A DNA stretch of 64,000 nt. Source: Lysinibacillus piscis. Its GTDB lineage: Bacteria > Bacillota > Bacilli > Bacillales_A > Planococcaceae. The stretch spans positions 682,001-746,000 of the forward strand of contig NZ_BRZA01000002.1 of assembly GCF_026012395.1 (NCBI RefSeq), in the 5' to 3' direction. Shown here piece after piece: positions 1-9,091 of this stretch. The notes under the pieces were generated by a model. That model was not told the origin of the DNA. It did no database searches and saw nothing but the letters and a program-made list of their open reading frames with translations. How positions within the stretch are numbered: position 1 is the first letter of the stretch; each line of letters begins with the position of its first letter. Both the position numbers and the translations under genes were made by a program.

Positions 1-408
1 TAAATTTTGATACGTTTTGTCGATAATAGCTGCAATAATTTCTTTATTTTTCTCGTATTGTTCGTCTATTATTAAGCCTTGAATTGTTTGTAAAGATTGT
101 AATGCTTGCTGTAAAAAATACAATTGCTGTTCAATCGTTGTTATTTTGTAGGCAAAGTGTTGGAGTGTTTCTTGATTGCAAGTGACAGAAATCGGTTTTT
201 GCTCTAACAAAATGAGTTGCTTTATTTCCTGTAATGTAAAACCGAGTTGCTTCAAAACAAGAATAAATTTCATGGTATATTCACACTTAGCGTCATATAC
301 ACGATAGCCATTAGATTGCTTAATAGGATGTAGAAGCCCCTCTTTTTCATAATAGCGAACAGTGTCTGGTGATACCTGATATTGTGTAGCAAACTGTTTA
401 ATATACAT
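1..408 (-). CDS. MerR-family transcriptional regulator (3' end beyond window)
   Basis: A minus-strand frame opens at ATG 408 and stays open to the window edge (136 codons), so the C-terminus is missing. The start MYIKQFATQYQVSPDTVRYY is the winged-helix DNA-binding domain of the MerR family, followed by the usual 'NGYRVYD' wing and a long helix that would form the dimer coiled coil (residues about 75-120). A Cys lies in the linker ('SVTCNQ'), but no clear metal-binding pair is visible, so the inducer is unknown. AGGAGGGG lies just upstream of the start. It is divergent from the antiporter gene and has a MerR-style promoter in the shared gap. Confidence 0.85.
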   Translation of the reverse strand, partial: MYIKQFATQYQVSPDTVRYYEKEGLLHPIKQSNGYRVYDAKCEYTMKFILVLKQLGFTLQEIKQLILLEQKPISVTCNQETLQHFAYKITTIEQQLYFLQQALQSLQTIQGLIIDEQYEKNKEIIAAIIDKTYQNL

Positions 409-427
409 GCTAACCCCTCCTGCAATT

Positions 428-458
428 ATCGTAGCATTGGAGTATACTCTAAGGTCAA
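428..458 (-). promoter_or_regulatory. MerR-type promoter with 19-bp spacer and dyad
   Basis: Read on the minus strand: -35 TTGACC (453-458), a 19-bp spacer and -10 TACGAT (428-433). The spacer contains the perfect palindrome GAGTATACTC (440-449). Overlong spacers with a central dyad are the hallmark of promoters that MerR proteins untwist, so this is probably the autoregulated promoter of the adjacent regulator. Confidence 0.7.
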
Positions 459-524
459 GTATGGTTTTCATTTTTAGAAAATAGGGAATACACTATTTAT
501 CTACATGAATTGCAGGTGATATGT

Positions 525-2297
525 ATGTTTGAAAATTTATTATTTCAAGTACCATTTCTTCTTTTCGTAGGGTTATTAGCCCAATGGATAGCGTGGCGTT
601 TTCGGCTACCTGGCATTGTGATAATGAGTATGGCTGGGCTATTAATAGGACCGTTTACAGGATTGGTATCGCCAAAGGAAACATTTGGACCAATATTCCA
701 TACATTGATTTCTTTAGCTGTTGCAGTTATTTTATTTGAAGGTAGTTTGAGCTTAGATTTTCGAGAGATACGTGAGTTTCGTAAAGCAATTAAACGAATT
801 GCGACAATTGGTGCGGGGATAGCATGGATTGCAGGCTCTATGGCAGCGCATTATGTAGCTGGATTATCATGGCCAGTAGCCTTTGTCATTGGTGGCTTAT
901 TTATCGTGACAGGTCCAACAGTTATTTTGCCATTATTGCGACAAGCAAAATTAAAGGAACGTCCAGCAGCTATTCTCAAATGGGAAGGCATTGTTGTTGA
1001 TCCATTCGGTGCATTATTAGCGTTATTTGCCTATCAAGTTGTGCTTAATATCTATCAATTAGAGGGTAGCACCTCCATTTTGATTTTCTTTGTTTCTGCT
1101 TTGCTAGCAGCGTTATTAGGAGGCATAGTTGGATTTTTAATGGGACAATGTTTGGAGCGTGGAATTATTCCAGAATTTTTAAAATCCCCTTTGTTGCTTG
1201 TAACGGTCTTACTTGTTTTTGCAATAAGTGATGCCATTATGCATGAGACAGGCTTACTTGCTGTCACTGTTATGGGGCTAGTTATGGCCAATATGCATTT
1301 AACAAGTCATCATGAATTGCTTCATTTTAAAGAAAATATTTCTGTTATTTTAATATCGAGCGTCTTTATTATGCTGACGGCTTCTCTAACAACCGACACA
1401 TTGGCCCAAATTTTAGATTGGCGTATGTTTTTATTTGGTTTAACGATGATGTTTATTGTGAGACCATTGTCCATTTGGGGAGCGACAATCAATGCAGGTT
1501 TATCGAAAAAGGAACGCTTATTGATTGGATGGATAGCACCAAGAGGTATTGTTGCTTTGACGGTTTCGGGCTATTTTGCGACAGCTTTACAGGAAGCTGG
1601 ATTTCCAAGCGCTCAGTTATTGACAGCATTGACATTGGCATTAGTATTTACAACAGTAGTAGCACATGGTTTCAGTATTAGTTGGTTAGCAAAAAAATTA
1701 GATTTACAGGCCTCTTCTGGTACAGGTGTTGTAATTGTTGGGGCGTCCTCATTTACCACACAGCTAGCTACCTCACTACAGCATAATAATGTCGAGGTCT
1801 TATTAATGGATTCCTCTTGGCAACAGCTATCGATGGCACGACAACAAGGCATTAAGACTGAGGTTGGCGATATTTTAAGTGAGCATACGGAATTTTATGT
1901 GGATTTAACACCGTATAATCAGTTAATTGCTGCAACAACACAGGATGCATACAATGTTTTAGTATGTGCAGAGTTTCTTCCTATTTTAGGAAGATTTAAT
2001 ATTTATCAAACGGCATTACATTCAGCTGATCCAGAAAATTATTCACGCAAATATGGTGGGCAGCGTTTAGTAGCATCAAACTATGATATTCAACAATTGA
2101 ATGAACGAATTGAACAAGGAGCAAGTCTACGTCAGACAAAAATTACAGATGTTTATACAATTGAACAGTATAAATTACAAAATCCACAAGCTGTGATGGT
2201 ATATGCAATTCGTCCAAATGGTGAAATTATTTTTGATATGATGAATAAATATAAGCAAATACAACAGGAACCGCATAGTGTTATTAGCTTACTATAA
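525..2297 (+). CDS. Cation:proton antiporter (CPA family) with C-terminal NAD-binding domain
   Basis: Predicted integral membrane Na+ or K+/H+ antiporter of 590 residues. Residues about 5-390 form a long run of hydrophobic helices of the Na_H_Exchanger family, with a conserved 'GPTVILPLL...KWEGIVVDPFGA' stretch in the ion-binding core. From about residue 398 a Rossmann fold begins ('VVIVGASSF'), resembling TrkA-N/RCK regulatory domains, which suggests gating by a nucleotide. The start chosen is ATG 525, preceded by AGGTGAT at 515-521; an in-frame TTG at 510 would add five residues but has no better site. It is divergent from a MerR regulator and followed by an intrinsic terminator, so probably monocistronic. 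The transported ion cannot be decided from sequence. Confidence 0.85.
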   Translation: MFENLLFQVPFLLFVGLLAQWIAWRFRLPGIVIMSMAGLLIGPFTGLVSPKETFGPIFHTLISLAVAVILFEGSLSLDFREIREFRKAIKRIATIGAGIAWIAGSMAAHYVAGLSWPVAFVIGGLFIVTGPTVILPLLRQAKLKERPAAILKWEGIVVDPFGALLALFAYQVVLNIYQLEGSTSILIFFVSALLAALLGGIVGFLMGQCLERGIIPEFLKSPLLLVTVLLVFAISDAIMHETGLLAVTVMGLVMANMHLTSHHELLHFKENISVILISSVFIMLTASLTTDTLAQILDWRMFLFGLTMMFIVRPLSIWGATINAGLSKKERLLIGWIAPRGIVALTVSGYFATALQEAGFPSAQLLTALTLALVFTTVVAHGFSISWLAKKLDLQASSGTGVVIVGASSFTTQLATSLQHNNVEVLLMDSSWQQLSMARQQGIKTEVGDILSEHTEFYVDLTPYNQLIAATTQDAYNVLVCAEFLPILGRFNIYQTALHSADPENYSRKYGGQRLVASNYDIQQLNERIEQGASLRQTKITDVYTIEQYKLQNPQAVMVYAIRPNGEIIFDMMNKYKQIQQEPHSVISLL

Positions 2298-2300
2298 AAA

Positions 2301-2351
2301 TAGCCCAGATTAACATGGGAAGATGACCGTTGTTAATTTGGGCTACTTTTT
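2301..2351 (+). terminator. Intrinsic terminator of the antiporter gene
   Basis: Stem arms TAGCCCAGATTAAC (2301-2314) and GTTAATTTGGGCTA (2332-2345) pair with one mismatch, followed by CTTTTT. Confidence 0.85.
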
Positions 2352-2721
2352 GGACCAAGAACGAGATGCTAAAAACAAATCGATATTTTTTTACGTTCTA
2401 TATTTCTTCTTTTGTCAAAATATTTTATAATCTCTACATATTGTGTTTTCATATCGAGTTGATAACGCATGACATACTCCATCCACTAAGGGATTAAAAA
2501 TTGGTAGATGCTAGTAAGAATGTTTTATATAACTCGTTTTTTGATGTTGAGAAATGTGACTAAAGACTTGTAATATTATTCGAGAAAAGTTAGTATTAAA
2601 GATATAAAGCGATATAACATGAAATGAACGACGATTAATTTTTTGAAAGTGTTTTCATATCTTATAGTAGAATACTGCTAATTACATATCGTATACAAAT
2701 TGGTAAAGGAGGCGGCGGTGT
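2352..2721. other. AT-rich intergenic region, no gene seen
   Basis: About 370 bp with no supported reading frame. It should contain the promoter of the downstream GGDEF gene. The best candidate, TTGAAA at 2643-2648 with TAGAAT at 2668-2673, has a 19-bp spacer and is weak. No repeat or riboswitch-like fold was recognised. Confidence 0.5.
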
Positions 2722-4143
2722 GTGAGCATCCAAGAGTTTGAGGAGCTATATCTGACATTAACGGAGCTATATAACGAAAATCGTTTTTTTGAATATATCG
2801 AATTGAGTGATGCGGCTATTGAAAATGCCCATGGATTTGGTATGTACGATAAAGCTATTTTGTTATTACGTTACAGATGTGCGAGCCATTACCAAGTTGG
2901 TAATTTGCAAGTGGCTATTAGTTTATTAAAACAATATCGTGAATTAACTTTTCAATATGGTAGTGATACAGATATCATTAGTTATTATAATATTATGGCT
3001 ATTTATTGGGAAATCTTCGGGCATCTCAAAAAAGCGGAAGATTTAATGCTGAAAGGGTTAGAAATTGCAGAACGTATAAATGATGTAGAAGGAATTGGCA
3101 AAATCAATAATAACCTTAGTCATTTAGAGCTGAAAATGGGGCGCTATGATAAAGCAAAAGAATTTGCGTTAAAAAGTCTTTATTATGGTAATTATTTCGA
3201 GGTGAAACATTCCAATCCCTTTAAAGGCGTCCATTTTTCAAAGGTAAATTTAGCTACTTCGCAAATTTGGCTAGGTGAGTTTGACGGAGCCTATGCAATC
3301 ATCCAAGAACTATTACAGGTGATTCAATCGCCACCGTATGCTAAACCAGAAATTGAAGTGTTCAATGTACATGCCTTATATTGCCATAAAACAGGTCGTA
3401 TTCAGGAGGCGATTGATACTTATCAAAAAGCAAAAAACTATGCCTTCCAAAATAGTGATTGGGAAATGATGCAAGCTATTTGTGATTCATTGATGCAAAT
3501 TATTGAACAGCAAAATGACGTTGAGGCTTTATGTAAAATACAAAAAGAATATATTGAGACATTATTAAAAATTCAGCAAGAAAACTACACACATATCTTA
3601 TTTGAAATAGAGTATAGTGATGAGAAAAAGCAATTTGAAAAAACGTCCTATATTGACCCGCTAACAAATGTGTATAATCGCCGCTACTTTGATGCGAATG
3701 CCAATCAGATGATAGAGGCTGCTGCTTGCAATGGTGAACAATTAGCGTTGATTATGGTGGATTTAGATCATTTTAAAGAAATAAATGATACAAAAGGTCA
3801 TTTATTTGGTGATACGGTGTTAATCAATACAGCAACGATATTGAAAAATTATTTCCAAGCATTTGATGCCATTGTTGCTCGTTTTGGTGGAGATGAATTT
3901 ATTGTTTTAATGCGTTTGACGGAAAATATTGTGTTGCAAGACATCGTTAATAATTTATATGACGCTTTAACGGAGATGCCATTTACGTGTCATGATGAGC
4001 TGATTTCTTTAGCCTATAGTTTAGGTGTGAGTATGAGCAATCATGAGCAAGCATTTAATTTAGGCGAGTTGATTCATAATGCAGATATTGCGCTCTACCA
4101 ATCAAAACGAAACGGTCGCAATCAAGTGACGATTTTTAATTAA
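2722..4143 (+). CDS. TPR-repeat diguanylate cyclase (GGDEF protein)
   Basis: Predicted cytoplasmic diguanylate cyclase making c-di-GMP from two GTP (473 aa). Residues about 1-290 are tetratricopeptide-like helical repeats (for example 'GYYNIMAIYWEIFGHLKKAEDLM'-like units around 95-120). The GGDEF domain covers about 310-473, opening with 'DPLTNVYNRRYF', with the intact active loop 'ARFGGDEFIVL' near residue 389 and 'DHFKEIND' metal-site region. The RxxD inhibitory I-site expected just before the active loop is absent, so product inhibition by that site is unlikely. There are no membrane segments. Start is GTG 2722 with AAAGGAGG at 2705-2712; terminator follows. The TPR part probably receives a protein or peptide signal, an inference. 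Confidence 0.87.
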   Translation: MSIQEFEELYLTLTELYNENRFFEYIELSDAAIENAHGFGMYDKAILLLRYRCASHYQVGNLQVAISLLKQYRELTFQYGSDTDIISYYNIMAIYWEIFGHLKKAEDLMLKGLEIAERINDVEGIGKINNNLSHLELKMGRYDKAKEFALKSLYYGNYFEVKHSNPFKGVHFSKVNLATSQIWLGEFDGAYAIIQELLQVIQSPPYAKPEIEVFNVHALYCHKTGRIQEAIDTYQKAKNYAFQNSDWEMMQAICDSLMQIIEQQNDVEALCKIQKEYIETLLKIQQENYTHILFEIEYSDEKKQFEKTSYIDPLTNVYNRRYFDANANQMIEAAACNGEQLALIMVDLDHFKEINDTKGHLFGDTVLINTATILKNYFQAFDAIVARFGGDEFIVLMRLTENIVLQDIVNNLYDALTEMPFTCHDELISLAYSLGVSMSNHEQAFNLGELIHNADIALYQSKRNGRNQVTIFN

Positions 4144-4148
4144 TAGAG

Positions 4149-4197
4149 ACTACCTATTATTCACTGGTCGAACCAATGAAAATAGGTAGTTTTTTTA
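4149..4197 (+). terminator. Intrinsic terminator after the GGDEF gene
   Basis: Perfect 10-bp stem ACTACCTATT (4149-4158) and AATAGGTAGT (4181-4190), followed by seven T. Confidence 0.92.
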
Positions 4198-4299
4198 TCA
4201 GGGTATCCAAAAAGCTGTAATTAATGAATGGAATGTGAATCGTTTATCCATTGGTATCCGTCAGTAGTGTAGAATGGTAGAACGAAGGTGAAAGGCCGT

Positions 4300-4977
4300 A
4301 TGGATATAGAAGATATTATTGCAGAGCATGGGGATTACGCTATGAGTCGTTTTAAAAAGGATATTTTATATGAATTGCATAATGTGAAATTAACAGAGGA
4401 CAGAAAGCAAATCATTATTCAACAAGCACATCAAAAACGCCCACAACGAAAGCAACATTCATGGCATTATCGAGCCGTGTTGCTGGCTTTTACAATAGGG
4501 CTTGTGTTCTTTGGCTATTTATTGACACAAACTTCAACACAACGAACGGCAAGCCAGCCTACAATCACTTCATGGAATCCTTTTGTAACGGATATGGTAA
4601 AGGGTGTCTGTATACTTTGCTTCATTGTTGGTGCTACAATCATCCTAAAACGTGTGGACTACAAAAGAGGTATTGATTTGCCTAGCTGTATAGCGTGTGG
4701 CGAACAATGGTCAGTCAAACAAGCGCGACGTGTAGCGATGTCAAACGATAATTCTGTCACATGCCCGTATTGTCAAAAAAAGCAATATCGTGTAATGGGG
4801 CAGAAAAGATGGATGAATAGATTGTATATATTAATCCCAATTACTATATTTTGCATGAATATGTTCCAACATTTTTGGATTGGTATCGCATTTTATGGTA
4901 TAGGTGCATTGTGGTGGATTTACTATACAACACCATATTCGTATGATTTGCAAGAAGAGGAAAAACCATTATGGTAA
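4300..4977 (+). CDS. Membrane protein with CxxC-20-CxxC zinc ribbon, unknown function
   Basis: 225-residue protein with a charged cytoplasmic N-terminus, two hydrophobic segments (about 50-68 and 90-108), a zinc-ribbon-like loop and two more hydrophobic segments at the C-terminal end. Cys130-x2-Cys133 and Cys155-x2-Cys158 (CIAC and CPYC) are 21 residues apart, the spacing of the small Bacillus 'cxxc_20_cxxc' family. ATG 4300 is preferred over GTG 4288 because GAAGGTGA (4284-4291) lies at normal distance from it. It starts a run of three same-strand genes (with the amidohydrolase 13 bp downstream). No function is known to me. Confidence 0.7.
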   Translation: MDIEDIIAEHGDYAMSRFKKDILYELHNVKLTEDRKQIIIQQAHQKRPQRKQHSWHYRAVLLAFTIGLVFFGYLLTQTSTQRTASQPTITSWNPFVTDMVKGVCILCFIVGATIILKRVDYKRGIDLPSCIACGEQWSVKQARRVAMSNDNSVTCPYCQKKQYRVMGQKRWMNRLYILIPITIFCMNMFQHFWIGIAFYGIGALWWIYYTTPYSYDLQEEEKPLW

Positions 4978-4990
4978 GGGGAGAAAATGT

Positions 4991-6592
4991 ATGGCAACAT
5001 TATGGACAGGCGGTACAATTTATACGATGGCATGTGAAGGGGAGACAGTGGAAGCGGTCCTTGTGGAAAATGGCATCATTACAGCAACAGGCTCACGAGC
5101 AAATTTAGCACCACAAGCGACGACAATACATGATTTACAGGGGAAGGTCATGTACCCTGGCTTTGTGGACAGCCATTTACATATTATCGGTTACGGAGAA
5201 AAATTAAAGCATTTAGACGTCTCACATGTGACGAGTAAAGAAGAATTAGTCAAGCTGTTGCAGGCACGTATGCAAGCCTCCGGAGCCGAGGAGTGGGTGA
5301 TTGCGATTGGTTTGAATGAAACGCAATTTGATGAACCGATATTCCCATCTTTAGCAGAGCTAGATGCACTTGGAGATGTCCATTTAATTGTGAAAAGAAG
5401 TTGTCATCATTTAATTTTAGCGAATTCCAAGGCTTTGGCATTTGCAGGAATCACGTCTGACACACCGTCACCAGAGGGTGGTGTAATTGAAAAGGTAAAT
5501 GGACAGCTAACGGGTGTGTTAAAGGATGCGGCACTGTATATGATTGTCAACCATATGCCACATATTACACCTGTCTATATTGAGGACGCATTAGAAAAAG
5601 CAGTAAAATCTTTGCAGGCGTATGGCTTAGTCGGCGGGCATTCAGAGGATTTAAGCTATTATGGACCACCTAGTCAGCCGATTACTGCATATCGTCACAT
5701 TGTAGAGGCGAAAAAATCGTTTAAAGTACATTTATTACAGCATCACACTGTTTTTGAGGAAGTGATGGATCGCCGTGAACCTTCTTCTCCTTATGTTGAA
5801 TTTGGCGCTATGAAAATTTTCGTGGATGGCGCATTTGGTGGGCGAACGGCGGCACTGAGAGAACCATATTGCGATGAGCCGAATAATGCGGGGATACTAG
5901 TCCATTCAAAGGAACAGCTAATGAGCTATGTTCGGCTTGCACGTCACTATAATCAAACGGTGGCAGTTCATGTGATTGGGGATTTAGCCATTGCGACCAT
6001 TTTAGATGTATTTGGGGCAATACCACCGAAGGAAGGCCAGCTTGATCGTATTATCCACTGTAGTTTAGTGGACGAGGCATTGCTTGACCGATTGGCAAGT
6101 TTACCTGTTGCAGTAGATATGCAGCCACAATTTGTGCAAGGAGAGTATAATGCAGAAGTGGCAAAATTAGGGGGGGAACGAGCGCAAGGCTTACATCCAT
6201 TAAAATCCTTGCTAGATGCAGGGCTGATTGTCGCTGGTGGCAGTGATGCACCGATTGAAGTACCGAATCCATTGCAAGGAATTTATGCGGCGGTGACGAG
6301 ACGCAATATTGGAGAGTCACATGAAGGGTATGGTCCTAAGGAGAAAATTTCTCGCTTTGAAGCGGTGCGCTTATATACAGTTGGGGCGGCACAAATTATT
6401 CAGCAAGACCATTGTAGAGGAAAGATTCAAGTGGGCTATACAGCAGATTTTACTGTACTGATGGAGGATGTTTTCCAAGTCGAACTTGATAGGATACCGA
6501 CCATTCCTGTTGCGTATACAATTGTTGATGATCAAGTGGTTTATAGACATGAGAGCATAGTGGACAATCATATGTTAGAAAAACAAGGATGA
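4991..6592 (+). CDS. Amidohydrolase family metal-dependent hydrolase (YtcJ-like, Amidohydro_3)
   Basis: 533-residue cytoplasmic TIM-barrel hydrolase of the amidohydrolase superfamily. The metal-binding HxH is His62/His64 in 'FVDSHLH', and further ligand-region motifs are 'VHVIGD' (near 320) and 'GGSDAPIE' (near 420), as in the imidazolonepropionase/YtcJ branch. The exact substrate is unknown. Start ATG 4991 follows GGGGAG; a frame extension upstream to 4904 overlaps the previous gene and begins with atypical residues, so it is rejected. Position 13 bp after the membrane protein and 13 bp before the phosphodiesterase gene suggests one operon. Confidence 0.85.
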   Translation: MATLWTGGTIYTMACEGETVEAVLVENGIITATGSRANLAPQATTIHDLQGKVMYPGFVDSHLHIIGYGEKLKHLDVSHVTSKEELVKLLQARMQASGAEEWVIAIGLNETQFDEPIFPSLAELDALGDVHLIVKRSCHHLILANSKALAFAGITSDTPSPEGGVIEKVNGQLTGVLKDAALYMIVNHMPHITPVYIEDALEKAVKSLQAYGLVGGHSEDLSYYGPPSQPITAYRHIVEAKKSFKVHLLQHHTVFEEVMDRREPSSPYVEFGAMKIFVDGAFGGRTAALREPYCDEPNNAGILVHSKEQLMSYVRLARHYNQTVAVHVIGDLAIATILDVFGAIPPKEGQLDRIIHCSLVDEALLDRLASLPVAVDMQPQFVQGEYNAEVAKLGGERAQGLHPLKSLLDAGLIVAGGSDAPIEVPNPLQGIYAAVTRRNIGESHEGYGPKEKISRFEAVRLYTVGAAQIIQQDHCRGKIQVGYTADFTVLMEDVFQVELDRIPTIPVAYTIVDDQVVYRHESIVDNHMLEKQG

Positions 6593-6605
6593 TTGGGGGA
6601 ACGAT

Positions 6606-7880
6606 GTGCGGCAAAGTGCTCGACTCATAGGTGATACGATTAAAATCGTCTATGTACACCGTTATGCGTATGTAAAAATGAAAGGGCTACAGCTAATCAT
6701 CGTTTCAATCGTAATGCTCTTTTTTGAAAAGTTTGCCCTTACAATGACAGGCTATACACAGCTAACAAGACAAAATTGGTATCCTTTTATCACAAATCCC
6801 ATTGTACAAGGATGGATGGTTTTATTACTTGTCATCCTGTTGTTGTTAGGACGTTGGGAAATAAAACAACTGCTGAAATTCGTACAACAACAGCCCACAA
6901 ATAGTCGTTATACAAAGAGAGCGATATGGCAATGGCTATTAGTGGGTGTGTTGTTCATAAAGTATTTTTGGCCAAGCTTGCTTGCGATTGTGCAAATAGG
7001 GTTATTGTTTATCCTAGGCTTTTGGCAATTGCTATTTGTACAATTATGGATGAAACGAAAATATGCTATTTCTACAATGTATGTAACGAAAAAAAGAATA
7101 AACAAACATTGGTCAGGGGTGATGTTGTTTCTTGTCCTGTGTTTGTTTAATAGTTGGTTGCTGGCATACTATGAAAATGCCACACAGCCAAAATTGATTG
7201 CCCATCGTAGTCATACAAATACGAGTGTTGAAAACACATTGACGGGTTTACTCGATGTTGCCAGCAAAGGAGCTGACTTAGTAGAAATCGATGTACAGCA
7301 GACAGCAGATGGCGAGTTTGTTGTTTTTCATGATCGTACTTTAAGACGGCTAGCTGGGAAAAATGGCATCATTACAAATATGACATTGGCAGAGTTAAGA
7401 AAAATCCCAATTTATCATCATGGTATAAAAGAACAAATTCCCTCATTAGATGATTTTATTGTAGCAGCTAAACAATTGAAGATTCCATTAGTGATTGAAT
7501 TAAAAATCCATGGGCAAGAAACGGAAGATGTGCTGCTGCAATTTGCGAAAAAATTACAAAGCTATCATGTACTTGATACATATTATGTCCAATCAGCCAA
7601 TGTCGTGTCCATGAAGCAATTAAAAAAGCTAGTGCCACGATTACGAGTGGGAATTGTCTATGCCCTTAATGTAGAGCAATTAGAGGAAAACATGGATTTT
7701 ATTGCAGTGGAGGCATCATGGGTAAACGCTACATTACTGAAAGAATTACAACAACGACATATCGCTCTTTTTGTATGGACTGTCAATGACTTACAACAAC
7801 TACGTGGACTGATGATTCCTTCTATTGCAGGTATTATTACAGATGAGGTAGCGCAAGCAGCGAGCGTACAGCGCGAATAA
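6606..7880 (+). CDS. Membrane-anchored glycerophosphodiester phosphodiesterase
   Basis: 424-residue protein with four or five N-terminal hydrophobic helices (about 27-190) and a C-terminal GDPD catalytic domain. The domain begins at His200 ('LIAHRSHTNTSVENT') and retains the Glu/Asp metal ligands ('DLVEIDVQQT') and the second His ('VVFHDRTL'), ending with 'FVWTVND' and 'IITDE'. It would hydrolyse glycerophosphodiesters to sn-glycerol 3-phosphate plus alcohol, probably outside the membrane on lipid or teichoic acid fragments (inference). The usual HRG is HRS here. Start GTG 6606 has GGGGGA at 6596-6601. It is last in the short operon beginning at 4300. Confidence 0.87.
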   Translation: MRQSARLIGDTIKIVYVHRYAYVKMKGLQLIIVSIVMLFFEKFALTMTGYTQLTRQNWYPFITNPIVQGWMVLLLVILLLLGRWEIKQLLKFVQQQPTNSRYTKRAIWQWLLVGVLFIKYFWPSLLAIVQIGLLFILGFWQLLFVQLWMKRKYAISTMYVTKKRINKHWSGVMLFLVLCLFNSWLLAYYENATQPKLIAHRSHTNTSVENTLTGLLDVASKGADLVEIDVQQTADGEFVVFHDRTLRRLAGKNGIITNMTLAELRKIPIYHHGIKEQIPSLDDFIVAAKQLKIPLVIELKIHGQETEDVLLQFAKKLQSYHVLDTYYVQSANVVSMKQLKKLVPRLRVGIVYALNVEQLEENMDFIAVEASWVNATLLKELQQRHIALFVWTVNDLQQLRGLMIPSIAGIITDEVAQAASVQRE

Positions 7881-7961
7881 AAAATTTTTTCGTTATTAAG
7901 TAACCTTTACAATTAGCAAACGACTACTCGTATAACAAGGTTATAAAGGAGTTGTCAGCAG

Positions 7962-8846
7962 ATGAACTATACGAAAATGATACCATTCGTACTAGCAGCA
8001 GTTGTAGTAAGCGGATCTGTACCATCAGTAGTATCGGCACAAGAAAGTGAGGTAGCTGTGACAGTGAAGGAGCAGCAGGAGCCTATCTTTTTCAAAATCA
8101 CAGGGACGATAGAGAAAATGGAGAGCAATGAAAATGAAATCCATTATACAGTGAAAACGGATAAAACGATACATGTCTTTATTGGGCATCCAAATACACT
8201 TATTTTTGATAACACAGGGCAGAAAGTTGAGCTACAAAAGGGAGATCAGATAACAGGCTATACATTGACTAAAAATGCTACTCATCCAGAGGTTATCATT
8301 GTGGAGACGGAGGCAGTGGGGAATGTTGAAGTAGATTTTTTTAATCAAGATTTAGTTGATACAGACCATTTTTTAAAATTAATCATTGGTGAGCAAATCG
8401 AGGTAAGCCATGCTTCAGGAAAAAAAGTGAAGGCGGCGACTTTTGAAAGTGTTTTAGCTAATCACTATTTGCTAGTGTTTTATACTGTATCAACAAGAAG
8501 TATTCCTGCCCAAACAGCACCGACAAAAGTAGTGGTGTTGGATACAATAGAGCAGAAACCGATCAACAATCAAGTACAGGCGATTATCGATACGGATTTT
8601 TATGAGGTTGAAGGTACAAAAATGGTGCCATTACGCTTAATTGCAGAGCAGCTTGGCTATAAAGTAGAGTCAACTGGTCAAGGAGCTATCGTATCAAAGG
8701 ATGCCGTATCCTATACGATTACAAGGGATCAAAAAGCATATGGCTACAATAAGACATTAAGAATGTTTACGATAGCACCTGCATTATTAGAAAAGGGAAA
8801 AACCTATGTGCCTGTGGAATTTATTAAGGGCTTAATGCAAGAATAA
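7962..8846 (+). CDS. Secreted protein with copper-amine-oxidase-N (stalk) domain
   Basis: 294 residues, starting at ATG 7962 with AAAGGAG ten bases upstream. A Sec signal peptide is clear (residues 1-27, ending 'SVVSAQE'). The last 100 residues match the repeated beta-rich 'copper amine oxidase N-terminal' or stalk domain: 'MVPLRLIAEQLGYKVE' followed by 'YVPVEFIKGL'. In firmicutes this module is a wall or extracellular attachment/scaffold unit without oxidase activity. The middle part (about 40-190) is not recognised. Possible promoter: TTACAA near 7909 and TATAAC near 7932. Followed by two hairpins. Confidence 0.75.
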   Translation: MNYTKMIPFVLAAVVVSGSVPSVVSAQESEVAVTVKEQQEPIFFKITGTIEKMESNENEIHYTVKTDKTIHVFIGHPNTLIFDNTGQKVELQKGDQITGYTLTKNATHPEVIIVETEAVGNVEVDFFNQDLVDTDHFLKLIIGEQIEVSHASGKKVKAATFESVLANHYLLVFYTVSTRSIPAQTAPTKVVVLDTIEQKPINNQVQAIIDTDFYEVEGTKMVPLRLIAEQLGYKVESTGQGAIVSKDAVSYTITRDQKAYGYNKTLRMFTIAPALLEKGKTYVPVEFIKGLMQE

Positions 8847-8905
8847 GATGGGAACAACCTTCTACGGTGTGAAACTGTAGAGGGTTGTTATGTGTAGTAT
8901 AAATT

Positions 8906-8955
8906 AAAACGGAAAGTGCCTAGCCAATATGAATAGGTGCTTTCTGTTTTATTTG
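8906..8955 (+). terminator. Hairpin terminator after the stalk-domain gene
   Basis: 17-bp stem with G-U pairs between AAAACGGAAAGTGCCTA (8906-8922) and TAGGTGCTTTCTGTTTT (8934-8950), then ATTT. A second hairpin sits just before it (AACAACC...GGTTGTT, 8853-8889) but has no T tract. Confidence 0.65.
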
Positions 8956-9021
8956 CGTTTACAGTACAGCGTATATGTGATAGCTATTCTATTGATAGGT
9001 AAAGGAGTATTATGCTACTAA

Positions 9022-9054
9022 ATAAAAAAGGATTGAAGCAGCTCGCTCCAATCC
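9022..9054 (-). terminator. Intrinsic terminator of fumC
   Basis: On the minus strand GGATTG and CAATCC (9030-9035 and 9049-9054) form the stem, with extra pairing inside, followed by six T (9024-9029). Confidence 0.85.
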
Positions 9055-9091
9055 ATTTCTATCCTATTGATGTATCAATATTGTATCTATG

